Both the position numbers and the translations under genes were made by a program. A DNA stretch of 64,000 nucleotides from the NCBI GenBank assembly GCA_964035795.1, contig OZ038321.1, positions 25,139,781-25,203,780 on the forward strand, given 5' to 3'. The first letter of the stretch is position 1. Each line of letters opens with the position of its first letter. Below are positions 44,601 through 56,773 of the stretch, one piece after another. Below the pieces are notes generated by a model. It was not told the origin of the DNA, searched no databases, and saw nothing but the letters and a program-made list of their open reading frames with translations. This DNA comes from Pterobdella sp. o SKG-2022. Its lineage: Eukaryota > Annelida > Clitellata > Hirudinida > Piscicolidae.

Positions 44601-47264
44601 ATACCAAAATTTTTAAAACTATTCCTATTATAAAGTACGAAGCTCTTCTTTAACAATGGGACATTTTAAGTACACGAATAATTTAGATAATAATAATAAT
44701 AATGAAAATAGTAATAATGTAAGGACTTTGCCATAGTGGCGTCTAATCCAGTGAATCTCAACAGCTTATGGTTGAGATCTTGAGTTGTTGTCAAATAAAA
44801 ATACTGCATTGTATAACCGTCTAAATGCACTTGAATGAATGGAGATTTCATAACAGGATATATTGTTTGTGGTTAATGCTTTCAATATGACATCTCAAAT
44901 ATACTAATGCGGTTTTTTGTTTCATTAAATTATTATTATTATGGTTATTTTTATTTATGTTTTATTATCATTATTAGCTTTTTTTCAGAAACATCTTATG
45001 TATTTTTTATATAGTAATTATCTATAAAGCATCAATCAGCTTGCTAATGTTTTATGGTAAAGCTATTCTTACTCAAACTTATAGCCTAAGTTTCAATAAA
45101 CCTTTCACATCTTCACCACCACCACTGCTGTACAGGAGGGTGCATGCATCAACAAAGCCTTGTTGACTCTGGGCAAGGTGATCAGCACGTTGTCTGAACA
45201 GGCCTCGAGCAACAAGAAGGCTTTCATTCCTTACAGGGAGACTGTGCTTACGTGGTTGGTTGTTTGTGTCTTGTCTTTATTTTTTATAAATCTATCTATT
45301 CATCTTTATAAAAATACATTTCTATTTACCCGTCCATCTAATTATATATATAGCGATCAAAAACCTCATAATCACCCACCAACTCACTCGCCTCTTAATC
45401 ACACCACTTCAGGTTGCTGAAGGAGAGCTTAGGAGGCAACTCGAAGACATGCATGCTGGCCACCATCTCCCCTTCTTCCGTTCACGTCGAGGAGACTCTC
45501 AGTACCCTCAGGTTCATAGTGCTCTTGCTTTGTGTTTGTGTTTTTGTTTTTTTGATGTTTTTTAGTTATTTTGTTTATTTTTTTAGTGTTTATTTTGTTA
45601 TTTTTTCACTATTTGTTTTTTTTTAATTATATTTATATAATAAAAAAAACAAATATTGAAAAAATAACAAAATAAACAAAATAACTAAATGTTTTTAATT
45701 TTTTTTTTTTTTATATTCATTTTTATATTTTTATTTTATTTTCGTTCTATTTTGTTCATATTCATTTTATTCTTTTTTTGTTTTTATACATTTTTTTTAC
45801 TGATTTTTTTTGTTTAATAGTTTTTTTATTGTTTTTTTTGCATATTTCCTCTATCCAACTCTACTAGCATGGAAACGAAGACAAAACGGCGATAATGAGG
45901 ATTTCCTCTTCATTCCATTTTGTATTCTCTTAATACATTTTCCACCATCGTAATTTTTTGAAATATTTTCAGATTTATATTACACATATCTACCCTACCT
46001 CACTATAAAGATATGCCCGACAAGCCAGAAACATAATGAACGAGGCTCGCATCAATGAGGATCCCAGGGCTCTTCTCATCAGAAGTACCTTGTGTGCTTA
46101 AATATTCACAACATCAGCATTAAACATTATCTGTTGGGAGAAGTTTTTCACGCTATATGCTACTGTGTCATGTTTATATGAAGTTTTTGTTGGTTGTGTT
46201 AGGTTCGATATTGATTTTTTGTTTAGAATGTTACCAAAGAGTATTTCATTTGAATATTTACATTCAGCTCGAAGAATTGAAAAGTACGCATTTATAAATT
46301 GATAAACACACAATTCTAAATAGACTCACGCACACACACAGAACTGCAGCAGGAGTTAGAGAAGTACAAGAACTCGATGGCATCAGGAAATGATCCTCAT
46401 TTGTGGCATGAGTTGCAACTGCTGAAGCAGGAGTTGGTGAAGAAGGATCTTGAGAAAGATGAGATCAATAAGTGGGTGGGAGTGTTGGGTGTTGTGGTGG
46501 TAGGTGGTAGAGGTGTTTGTGGTGATGGTGGTGGTTTTGGTTAGGATTTTGGGAGGGGTGGTGTTTGTAGTTTTTGTAGTTAATTGCTTATTTACTGAAG
46601 AAAAAATTTTTTTCCCATTCATCATAAACATGATGATTTGATTCAATTTATTGTTATTCTTATTATTCTTATTATTAAACTTTAAAAACATCAATTGAGG
46701 ATTCATACATTTATTTAAAAGAAAAGCTATAATTTTCGATAAGTATAACCTTATCATAAAACATTAGCATGAAGTGATTATTGTTTAATTAAATGTATGA
46801 ATCCTCAATTGATGTTTTTAAAGTTTAATTGCTATACAAAACATACATCAGATGTCTCTGAAAAGTTATTATTATTATCATTATTGCATAAAATTCTATC
46901 TAAGGTGCTGGTTGAAGAAATTGAAAGAGTCTGAGGAGTGCAAGCTGGAGGAGGCGAAGTCCCTCGAGGTCTTTATACATCATTTGCGTTTGCTGTCTGC
47001 TGTCTCATTTGTGTTTGTTTATGGCGTGGTTGCTTTGAATTTCATACAAGATTTGATTGATTTTTGCATAGGTTCTATATACGAATACTCTTGCGTACAT
47101 GCTTTGAAGCTGATCATGAGGAACATTGCATACAGTCATACTGCACTCTACATGCACTACATTCACATATGCATACACACTTCATTTTATGCTTAATCAA
47201 CCGGCTTGATGACAAATCCAATAAACTACAGTAAATGCTTTTAACACACATACACATACATCCA

Positions 47265-47302
<38 letters not shown>

Positions 47303-50300
47303 CATACATCCACTCACGTTTATACACTGCCACAGAGAGCAGGAATATCCTCCAAGATGGACTCGAGCACAGCATGCTTGGTGAACCTCAACAGGGACCC
47401 TCAATTGAATGAATTACTCTATTACCAGTTGAAGAAAGGGACCACTGTGCTGGGAAGGGAGGATAGTGGGATGTATGGTAAGACGCCTGATAAAGCTAAT
47501 GGTGCTGGTGGTGTTGGTTGTAATGGTGATGGTGATGGGGGTGATAATGGTGGTACTGGGGAGGTGGATATCTTTCTCACTGGAGATCTGATTGCTCGAA
47601 GACATTGGTGGGTTGTGTGTGCTTTTATTGGATAATTTATAACGTTATATACTTTTTAAGCTTAATTTGATATATTTATGTAGATTTTAAGTTAAGTAGA
47701 TATATGTTTTCAAATTTTTTAAAAATTGTCTCAGTTTCAAACGACAACTGTGTTTCTAAAAATACCTGTTATAATTCTGATAGTAATCTCCATAGTCATT
47801 TGATGCAGCATTATTTTTTCATAATTGATGAATTGCTTGGTTTATTTATTTATTCATTGATTGGTTTTAATGGAAATAAAATAAGAATGGGTTTTTGAAC
47901 AGAAAAGTTTCTTAAATATTTTGTTATAATTCAATTTCAATATAATCATATTTATATTTGGTTTGATTGATTCTCTGATTGGTTGCTTGATTGATTTATT
48001 AATAGGCTATTAAAAATCAATAAAATAAATAATCAATTAATCAAATGATAAATATACAATTGGTCAGCATATTCACCCATGACGAGCAAGACCACATCAC
48101 CATCACTTCCCTCCCCACCGCCTCAACCTACATCAATGGACTCTTGTTGGATAATGACCAGGCATACCCTCTCAGTCATGTGAGTAATAGGGTGTGGTTG
48201 ATAGATTGTAGATAGGTAGGTAGGTAGGTAGGTAGATAGGTAGGTAGGTAGGTAGGTAGGTAGGTAGGTAGGTAGGTAGGTAGGTAGGTAGGTAGGTAGG
48301 TAGGTAGGTAGGTAGGTAGGTAGGTAGGTAGGTAGGTAGGTAGGTAGGTAGGTAGGTAGGTAGGTAGGTAGGTAGGTAGGTAGGTAGGTAGGTAGGTAGG
48401 TAGGTCATCGATAGATGAATAGATGATTAGATAGCTTTATTGACAGTTTTAAAAGTTTATTTTTTTTTATTAGCTAACTCTTTAAGCAAACACAATTCTA
48501 TGTATATAATTTTCAAGCTTACAATCATCATTTAATGCAAAATATCAATGAGTTCGACATTCAATAAACTTTGTAACATATACATACACTATAAATAAAG
48601 GGTGCGTTTTGTTGAATAATGGCTGTTACCACATAATTGATTGTTTTCGCAGGGCGATAGGGTGGTTCTGGGCGGTGAACATTTCTTCAGGTTTGTTATT
48701 CTTATTATTTTTTTATGTTTTGTTATTTTTTTGATTTTATTGTAATTTATTGATGTTTATTTTATAATTTATTATTCGTGTTTTTAATTATTTTATTTCA
48801 TTATTGATATAATACCTTCAAAAATTATCAAGATTTTCAGTTCACATGCATTCATTCCAACCTAAAAGACATTACTTGGAAATCAACATAAGTTATATAC
48901 ACTATACACTAACATCATAACTAAAAATATTAGTACCCTATACACGTCAACCTCCTTTCTCCTCTCTTTTCTTCTACCCCCATCATCTCCACCATCACTC
49001 TTACCACCCCTACGTTCACCAGCTTTGCCACCATCATTCCTACCAGGTTTATGGAACCCTCAAAGCATCAGCCATCCAACCACATTGATTTCCTCGACTT
49101 TCATGCAGCTTTTCAAGAGTTCAGCACCTTACAAAATGCCAGGTGCCTTTTTATGTTTTTCTGATGATTTCATATCTGTAGTCTTGATGTCCTGGGAGAC
49201 CTGTTGTATAATTGTGTTAATGTAAATCAAGGCTTTTGACAGTTGACTATGAGTGTTTTTTAATAAGACAACTTCAAACATTATCAACACTATCTTACCT
49301 TTCCAAACAATACACCCATGCACAAAACCACTACATTTATAAATCTATTAAGCCACTCACGTCACCACAAGACTCGAAGCAGAGTTGTGTCTGGCGAAGG
49401 AGACTCATAAAGAGAAACTAAGATACCTGCAGGAAGAGAACAGGAATGAGTTGGAAGACATGAGGCATCAGTTGCTGCAGACCAAACAAAAGGCCAATGA
49501 GAACGAAGCTGAGTACCTACTGAAGGTCTGTGTATGTATATGTTTTGGTTGTGTGTATAGTATGCTGCAACCTGTATTATTTTTGATATTTTTTTGATTT
49601 TTTGTGTGGTTGTAAGCATTTTTATTACTGTATCGGTTGTGCATGTTGTTTATTACATTATGTATTTCTATCTGTATGATGGAAATGAAAAAGACAATGG
49701 TATTTTTTATAATTCGATTTCAATAATGCGTAAGATCTAGAAAGGCAATGCAATATAATTTTAATTAAGTCTCATAGCTTTTCAATTATCTCTGAGAACA
49801 CAGTCAGCTGCTTATGGTTCCAAAGTGAAGCTCAAAGCTTTGTTGATTCAGTGCTTATCATCAACTTCTGTATTTTTATCTATCTCATACTTTATAAACA
49901 ACTGTTCCAAAAACCTTCCCAAATCAACAACTCATGCATACATATATCAAGTAGGCTCTTTATCATGCATGTTATTTGCACCAATCACAGATTGAGCGCC
50001 TGAGTAAGTTGGCAGCGTGCCAAGAGCTTGACTATGACAAGGCTCTGGAAAGGATCGACCAACTCAATACCGTATTTTTGTTTTATTTTTGTTGTCTTTT
50101 AGAGTTCATGTATGTATCTCTTACCTCGATAAAACGAATAATTTTTTTCTTTGTTTCCTCTTAACATCTTGATATTTAAGTTTTTATCAGTAGGTTTAAT
50201 TAAAGGGAATTGGATTATTTTAATGATGAATGTTTAGATAAGTGATTGCCATTATTTTGAATCATGTTTCTCTCTGCTATATTGATGGTAGTCAGGTCTA

Positions 50301-53300
50301 TATTTATTATTGATATTTAAACCATGCTGGTCTAGTGGAGCGATGTTTATAACACCACTTTAAAAGGTGTTGATAATTTTAATGAGAATAACATTGGAGT
50401 GAAGGCTGTTTTATAGGGGGTAATGTAGAAAAATAATTTTTTACTTTTTTTTTCTAGTTTTACTTGTTGTTTCAAGATGATATTTTTCAAATTTTAATAA
50501 TTTTTAACATACTTCAATACTGAAAGTTTTGTTTACAAAAATTTTTTTAAAATTATATTTTTTTGAACAACTTCTCCAGAATTTCAAGAGCCAAAGCGAC
50601 CAGACAAACGCATACAGAAGAGTGGTAGAAGGACACATAGACAGACATAAAGAGATACACAAACAAATACAACATGACAACCAACCATACAACTCTAACC
50701 TCATCAAATTCTTCGATAACCTCAAAAACAAGGTAGCATACGAGCTAGAAGAACTGTTCTCAAAAGAGAAATTGAGAAACAGTTATGGTAGCAACTACAG
50801 TATCGGTAGTAGTGGTTATAACAGGCAGTTGCTGCTGAGTCTGCATGAGGCAAACAACATCAGTGAGGCCTGTGAGAGTGATGTGGTTGGTTTCTTGTAT
50901 CTTATCAGTTTTTAATGCCTCAAATGTTGTTTTTGGTGGCACTGTTTCATTTCATTATATGGCTCATCATCATCACCATTCCCATGCTAGCATGGGTTGG
51001 AGGGACTGAAGATTATTTGTGATTTGCTCATTCATCATCACTTTGTGCTTGTATATAACTAACAAAAATTTGATAAGCTACTGAAGCATTTGAACAAACA
51101 TCATCACCTTGAACTTAGATAATTAACAAAGACAAAGTTAATTATTAAAGCAACTATTGAATAACCTGCACCAACCATCAATGTCAACCAACACACTACT
51201 ACCACTATAATAGAGATACACCCGAGATTACGAGGGAGATGGTGGATTGGTGATCAAGGTGTCTAGGGGAGCGAAATGCACTTTTTGGACTACTGATAAG
51301 TTTCAAATGAAGCTGAAGACCATGAAGGAGAAGTATCAGGTTTGAATGGGAGGGGGGGTAGTGGTGGTGGTTTGATAAGGTGTACGGGGGTCTGATAAGA
51401 GGGTTTGTCGTTGTAACAATGGTGGTGAGGGTTGGTAGAATATTGATAGCTATAAGGCAAGCTTAATTTAATTTTTTTAGTGATTTTTAATAATTTTACT
51501 TTAAATATTTTTATCATTTTTTATGATTATTATTTCAAAAATAAGTTTTATTGTTATTATCATTATTATTATTATTATCTTTTTTATAATTATTATTATT
51601 ATTGCAGAGAGGGGATGAGAAGATAGAGTTGTATGATTCCACAGATGAGTGGCTTGAAGAATCCGTCAACAAGAATGCAGTGCCCAAAAATGGGTTTGTT
51701 ATTATTATTATTATTATTGATTTGCCACAATAAACTCTTATCTTATGTTTGACACCGTGACAACAGCACAAGGAAAATAAACCTGGACATCACTATTGAA
51801 GACTGTGATGTGTCCTTCAATGGTTCTTCATTACTTTAATTATTATTATTATTTTTGTTATTATTATTATTATTATTGATACAAATAAATACTATCTTTT
51901 TATACAAACTTAATTCTGATATAATAATACTCCTACTAAGATTAATAATAAATAGCAAAACTTCAGATTCCTTCATCTTTCCTAGAAACAACCACAGCAC
52001 ACACAACAAACGTATCTCCTATGATAAACAACCTGTCCTTAACACTATCAACGAGGAAGTCAACATCATTAATGGAGATGATCATGCTAATAATAAAAAT
52101 AATAATAATAATATAGCGAATAATAAGGATTCTGATACATATCGTTTATGTCATAAACTGTTGGACTTTTCTATGTCACGTTTCAAAGGTTTGTACTAGT
52201 AGTAGTAGCGCTTAAAATACATCAGTATTTTCACCAACAGAAAAGCCGCAGATCTGGACTTACGCCGATGTGATCTTACGCAGTCTTAATAACATCTTAA
52301 CTTCAATGCATTCCATTATTCTAAGTTAGTGTCGTTGTGAATGCCAAGTAATATCACCTGATAATGTAAGATTTCCTTATGGTAAGCTTCATGTGTTAAG
52401 TAAATAAATACTTCGTTTCTCTCACTATCCATTTAAGATATACCACGTCAATAATATTAGAATATGATAATCAAACAACGTTCTCAAGTGTGACTTCACA
52501 AGATTTTTGATCAACTGTGAATTCATCATCATGTCATTCATACAGCGCTGAAAAGTTTTGCGCATTATTGTCTTTTAAGAGACATCTAAATGTACTTAAA
52601 GATAATATTCAACAATTTTTTTACGTCGATTTAGGGAAGAAGTTTAGTACATTTATTGAGCAAAAATACAGTCATTATTTTATTATCATAGTTACAATAT
52701 TTACTGCTATAACCCATCTGGTGCTTGATTTCGTAGTTAATTTAATGGATAAATTGGTTTCTTAAGTGAAATTCTGCCATAAGTGTGGGGATGTTTAAGG
52801 TTGGTTGAAGGCTTTTGTGTAAGTAATTTGAAAGACAAGTATGTTTATATGTGAGGAGATTTTCTTTTATCGGTATTATAATGCTTGGAATTGCTGTTTT
52901 CCTGTCATACTATCCGGGATGGTAAATATATTGTTTTGATGATTCTTCTTCATGTTCTCATTGTACTGATTGACGTTCATAAAGCTTTTTTAGAATGAGC
53001 AATCCTTGTTGAATGTTGTATTTATTAAATGCTTGATACTGTTAATGCTGTATAGTTATTTTTAAAGTTTCAAACATTTAAAAGTATAATTAAAATTTCA
53101 GAACAACCATTGGACAGTGATCAACTTTTCCTATTGGTTCAATCTTTCAATTCTTTCCAATGCGCCGTCTCTCATTGGATGAGCACCTTGAACGATGACA
53201 AATTAGACGTCGTAAAAAAAGCTATAAATAAACTCTTATACTGCGTCCAATCAGTTGGAAGTCACATCCAATCGTTGTTGCAGGTTTTTATTTCATTATA

Positions 53301-55944
53301 AACCGGTTATAAGGTCGTTCCAATTGTAATGCTCAAGAACTAACATAACATTTCTTCAGAATAAGTTTGTTAACAATACTTTTAATAATCTCAATAATAA
53401 TCATAGCACTTCTGTTAATTCTCGTTAAAAGAAATTCATATTGATTCTATTGATCAATTAATCAACAGCATGCTTAACACCAACATCAAACCAATGCAGG
53501 CTTTGGAAAATAACGAGGTTAACGAGATGAGGGAGCATCAGTGCCTGCTTGAAGCATCCATCCTCGAGGCCGCAGCTCACTGCGGTAAAACATCGTTGGT
53601 CTGCCGTCTCAACGTTACTGCATTCAATGAAGGGTGTTTTGATGTGAGTTTTGGGGTTTTTTGGAATAGATGTTCTTGATTATATTTGCCTGTTTATCTA
53701 ATTAATTGGTTTTGGATATTTTTAGTCTAATTTTGCAGATTTATCCATCATATGATGATGATGATAATATGGAAAGCTCATTTGAAAAATAATTCATGAG
53801 TTTTTTCTTTATATATAAATATTCATTCCAACCATCCTAACATGGAAACGGTTGTAAGGCGATGATGATGATGATATTTATTCCTTTAGTTATCAACTTA
53901 TCACATCTTTTAGCTACCCATTGAATTAATTACCCATCCACTATCCATAGCTGGATAATCAGTTGAAGAGCAGTTTCATCAAGGGATGCAACATGCTGGC
54001 GGAAGAGGCGCTATCTGCAGCCCTTGAGGAAGTGCATGACAACAGGAACAAGTATGAGTTGCTATTTAGGAATGCCAAGTCTCCTTTCAAGATTGGGGTT
54101 CGTCTTATCTCGTTTAACGTCTTAAAAATCAATAAATACATGAAAAAAAAAGTTTAAAATCAAATGGCGTGAATTTATTGGTTTATTGATTGGATGACCA
54201 ACTAAATACAAGAAATAAATCTTATTAAGAAGATATTTATGCATTATGATGGTGTCAGGCGCATACTTCAACAAGGAATCGCCCCAACAGAACAAGACCT
54301 CAGAGCTCTTAAAAGCAACCATGTTCACTGTATCCTCAGCCCATGTGCTTCTCAACAAGCTCAAGAGACTCCAGGTGCTTTTTCGCATGCTTTAGTACAA
54401 TTTGTCTCAATGTATTTATCATTGGTTCTTGTGTGACCATTGTTGTTAGGGATTTATTTGTGGTTTATCAAGACTGGTTGTCACGCCAATATTTTCATAC
54501 TGGTATTTATTTTTTTTATTTCAAAGTTCTTTTGATGATTTGTTAGATTCAAGGTATAAAAATTTAAACATCAATTTTATAAAAGTTTATCTTTTTTTTT
54601 TTCCATATCCAAAAATATTATAATATTAAATTTATAAATTAGATAAAGTCTAAAAAATTATATATATTAAAGAAACACTAAGTAAGCTTAGTTCAATATA
54701 GTTTATAAAAAAACTTCAAAACTCCAAGTTTCATCATCGGGTTATAAACAAATCTAAATATAGGGTTTTTAAATTCAATTCAAAATTTGTAGGCAATTGC
54801 AAAGATTTTGAATTGGATTGAAAACCCTATACTTCAATGAAATGTATGCATAAAATTTATGTAAAATTAAAAAACGACTCAAAGTTGCTAATTAAAATCC
54901 TTCATCTCGAACACGTCGTCTAAATAATGAATTTAAATTTTATTGTGTTTTCAAAATCCACATTGAAGCATTTAATTATCCATTGTTATTATCGACACAG
55001 ACCCAACTAACTCACATCGAAGACTCCTACTATGACAAGTCCTTCAGATCTCACGACAGTTTCAATCATTTCATCTTCAAACAACAGACCACCTACCTAC
55101 ACAATCCCGGCGTTACAGCTCCTAGTAATGAATTCTTTAGTGCAGTTTACAATCGCTGTCTGATGTTGTGTGTGGAGTTCTCTGGCGTGGTGGATTGTTC
55201 TATCCGTCTGATGCATATGGTGGCCATGGTTGTTAAAGGTTTGTCTTGATGTTTTCACGTCGCTGTACTTATAATGTATTGGTGGTGTTTTTGTTGTTCT
55301 CCTTCATTATTCCTTTACACATAAAATCTACTTTTAGTGTTTAAAATCTTTTTTATCCCTTCAATTTCATATTACCTTTTAATCATGCCCACTATATCTC
55401 ACTAAACTTCACAATTCCTACTTCTCATTTATGTGATAAATCCGCATTTTCTTTGGAATACTCTATTTATCTCCCTTTTTTTTCCTAAAATCTCAAGTTG
55501 TATCTAGTGTGGTTAGTAGCTGAGAGCTTTTGAATTATTCGTCGAGGTGCTATAAAAATAGCTTTGAAATCTCATCTTACAATAAACCTCATTACTCAAA
55601 AAAAACATGCTATGAAATGAAATTTTAATGGTTTTGCAATTATTTTCATTGGTCCATCAGACGAAAAGTTCTCAGTAAACAGCGAAGACATGAAGGTCCT
55701 GCTGAAGAACCTCACAACCCACGTCAACAACATATACTGCAAAGGATCAGTTATCTCGCCATTGGAGAAAGAAAACGATTCTGGTTTAAGTAATAGAATA
55801 TCTAAGAATCCTTCGTATAAAGATTGCGATTTGAACGCATCTGTTCTCGATGGCGTTATGAACAACGAGCAAGAAAGTGCCTTGGAGGAAGTAGTCAGTC
55901 GAATGAGGAATGCCATTTATAATCTGTCTTTTATTGCTTCTTAG
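41682..55944 (+). CDS. KIF14: Kinesin-3 family motor KIF14, 31 exons, complete
   Basis: This is a plus-end microtubule motor. KIF14 orthologues act at the spindle midzone/midbody in cytokinesis with PRC1 and citron kinase. The 31 exons join in phase to 4257 nt (1418 aa, against about 1650 in human). The order is: a short N-terminus (about 83 aa), motor domain (about 84-420), neck coil, FHA domain (about 530-650), coiled coils and a long helical tail. Motor motifs: [14 protein letters not shown]-loop GQTGSGKS at 170-177, switch I NDNSSRSH at 288-295 and switch II DLAGSE at 327-332. KIF14-specific matches include [54 protein letters not shown] and [20 protein letters not shown]. The N-terminal PRC1-binding extension of vertebrate KIF14 is nearly absent. 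Exon coordinates are in the sub-entries. Confidence 0.94.
43233..43337 (+). mobile_element. tRNA-derived SINE copy 7, 3'-truncated, in KIF14 intron 5
   Basis: The head is GGTCCATAGAGCTCAGCTGG with B box GGGTTTGATCCCACATTGGG. The body ACAATTAGCATCTGTTCCAC follows and stops soon after CAGTGTGTTTTTGC. The A-to-B box distance is shorter than in other copies. Confidence 0.75.
44535..44588 (-). repeat. GCTAGCATGG-type tail, diverged copy with (CAT)n
   Basis: In KIF14 intron 8, an (ATC)n run is followed by TTATATCCGTTTCCTTGCTA. On the minus strand this reads as the usual tail ending in (GAT)n. The core motif is partly lost. Confidence 0.4.
45590..45676. repeat. Imperfect A/T-rich hairpin in KIF14 intron 10
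   Basis: TTATTTTGTTATTTTTTCAC (arm 45590-45623) and its near reverse complement (45642-45676) flank an 18-bp AT loop. Base composition is so biased that the pairing may be fortuitous. Confidence 0.35.
45856..45900 (+). repeat. GCTAGCATGG-type short interspersed tail, copy in KIF14 intron 10
   Basis: CCAACTCTACTAGCATGG is followed by AAACGAAGACAAAACGGCGA and a degenerate GAT run. It matches the copies at 5658 and 53823. Confidence 0.5.
46675..46831. mobile_element. Non-autonomous foldback (MITE-like) element in KIF14 intron 12
   Basis: Two perfect or near-perfect inverted arms of about 41-45 bp (about 46675-46720 and 46786-46831) contain ACATCAATTGAGGATTCATA on one side and its complement on the other. 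They are separated by about 65 bp of AT-rich DNA with no coding potential. Near-identity of the arms suggests a recent insertion or gene conversion between arms. Confidence 0.65.
47268..47300. repeat. (CA)n microsatellite upstream of KIF14 exon 14
   Basis: About 16 CA units lie within a longer AC-rich stretch (47244-47335) leading to the acceptor at 47335. Confidence 0.9.
48212..48405. repeat. (GGTA)n tetranucleotide microsatellite in KIF14 intron 15
   Basis: About 48 almost perfect GGTA units (one GATA variant near 48235) begin about 30 bp after the exon 15 donor. On the reverse strand this yields a spurious Leu-Pro-Thr-Tyr repeat ORF. Confidence 0.97.
50960..51006 (-). repeat. GCTAGCATGG-type short interspersed tail, copy in KIF14 intron 20
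   Basis: The plus strand shows GCTCATCATCATCACCATTC followed by CCATGCTAGCATGGGTTGG. On the minus strand this is the canonical CCATGCTAGCATGG core plus (GAT)n tail. Confidence 0.5.
53823..53876 (+). repeat. GCTAGCATGG-type short interspersed tail, copy in KIF14 intron 27
   Basis: CCAACCATCCTAACATGG is followed by AAACGGTTGTAAGGCGATGA and a perfect GAT run. It is the copy with the cleanest (GATGAT)n end. Confidence 0.5.
54757..54833. other. Imperfect 28-bp hairpin in KIF14 intron 29
   Basis: The arm TATAGGGTTTTTAAATTCAA (54759-54786) pairs with 54804-54831 with a few mismatches around an 18-nt loop. The size is compatible with a pre-miRNA-like stem or a small foldback element. There is no evidence of expression. 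Confidence 0.35.
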
Positions 55945-56773
55945 TGTCTATTAGCATATTGTTAGTTTTCAGTTTCTGATCATGCTGGTTCATACTGAGC
56001 ATTTAGCATTTTGTTCTATTTAATTTATTTCACTTGTTTTATCAGTTCAAACTTGTCTTCGAAATATCAGGCTTTTAATATTACAAACTTTCAGTTTTTT
56101 AATAAATTCGGAATTTATTTTTCAGAGCTACAACTGTTCTTTGAGTGATGAAAATATATTCAACCAGTAATCTGTATATACAGTGTAAATACGCATCAAT
56201 AAGACAATATTCAACAAATAAATCAGATATTACATCAAGGGAGACAATAACGCTTGAAAAATCATTTTTAGACCTAAGCATATGATATTTCTTCATTGCT
56301 ATACTTCTGTGGTGCATTTAAAACAGCCACTATCCACTGAATTCCTTCGTATCAGTTGCCGTATGCGTTTGAAGCAGTGTTGGAAATGTAATCAGCTACG
56401 TTGAAGTGAACAGTATCAAAATGTGATTCCATCAATAAGGCAAAACAAAAGCATTATCAAATTTTTAGTTGCCAAATAACTATGGAAAAATATAATTATT
56501 AGAGATATAAATAGATTTCGAATTTCCTACCATTTATTGATATAAAATTATCAAAATAATGATTAAAAATGTAGTTATTATTTCAATATCCAGTCACGAC
56601 ATTGTTGAAAGTAATGATGTTATTGCGAAAAGGAATTGTTGAAAACTAGCGTGAAAGCCGTTAGAGATAATAACTTATCAAAGAGTTAGTCGCTGCATAT
56701 ACAAGCAACCATTAAATATAACAAACTCCATAAACGTAGTCTAAATTCAAATTAAGGTACACAAACACATGTA
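55945..56773. other. Convergent spacer between KIF14 and MED26
   Basis: It contains the two 3' UTRs, tail to tail. It is AT-rich with no exon or recognisable repeat family. Confidence 0.6.

Larger units (their letters stand above)
41682..46084 (+). other. KIF14: KIF14 exons 1-11 (N-terminus and motor domain)
   Basis: Exon coordinates: 41682-41962, 42067-42153, 42326-42428, 42831-42895, 43076-43160, 43490-43594, 43858-44049, 44361-44477, 45136-45254, 45413-45511 and 46011-46084. Exon 1 starts [15 protein letters not shown] and includes a Ser/Arg-rich stretch. The 65-nt exon 4 carries the P-loop. Exon 7 carries switch I and exon 8 switch II. Confidence 0.93.
46342..49142 (+). other. KIF14: KIF14 exons 12-17 (neck coil and FHA domain)
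   Basis: Exon coordinates: 46342-46471, 46905-46968, 47336-47607, 48068-48179, 48653-48690 and 49047-49142. Exon 14 opens the FHA domain and contains a low-complexity Gly/Asp/Asn insert of about 30 residues between GRED and VDIFLTG. Exon 16 is only 38 nt and gives [12 protein letters not shown], the conserved FHA strand. Exon 12 ends at 46471 because only that donor keeps phase with exon 13. Confidence 0.88.
49372..55944 (+). other. KIF14: KIF14 exons 18-31 (coiled coil and C-terminal tail)
   Basis: Exon coordinates: 49372-49525, 49991-50071, 50580-50885, 51214-51339, 51608-51693, 51767-51822, 51967-52188, 52241-52324, 53102-53283, 53500-53643, 53963-54101, 54259-54374, 55001-55238 and 55661-55944. 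Exon 24 contains a poly-Asn segment. The donor of exon 28 (GTCTTA at 54102) is weak but is the only one that keeps phase with exon 29. The tail aligns only loosely with vertebrate KIF14, so small boundary errors are possible here. Confidence 0.8.

Noticed and set aside
48172..48408. Leu-Pro-Thr-Tyr repeat ORF on the minus strand
   Set aside because: It is a translation of the (GGTA)n microsatellite.
52517..52765. 82-codon ORF in KIF14 intron 25, at first taken as an exon
   Set aside because: Its open frame needs a different phase from exon 25. Using the acceptor at about 52547 in the required phase gives a stop within about 15 codons. Exon 25 joins exon 26 (53102) in phase without it. A rare alternative exon is not excluded.
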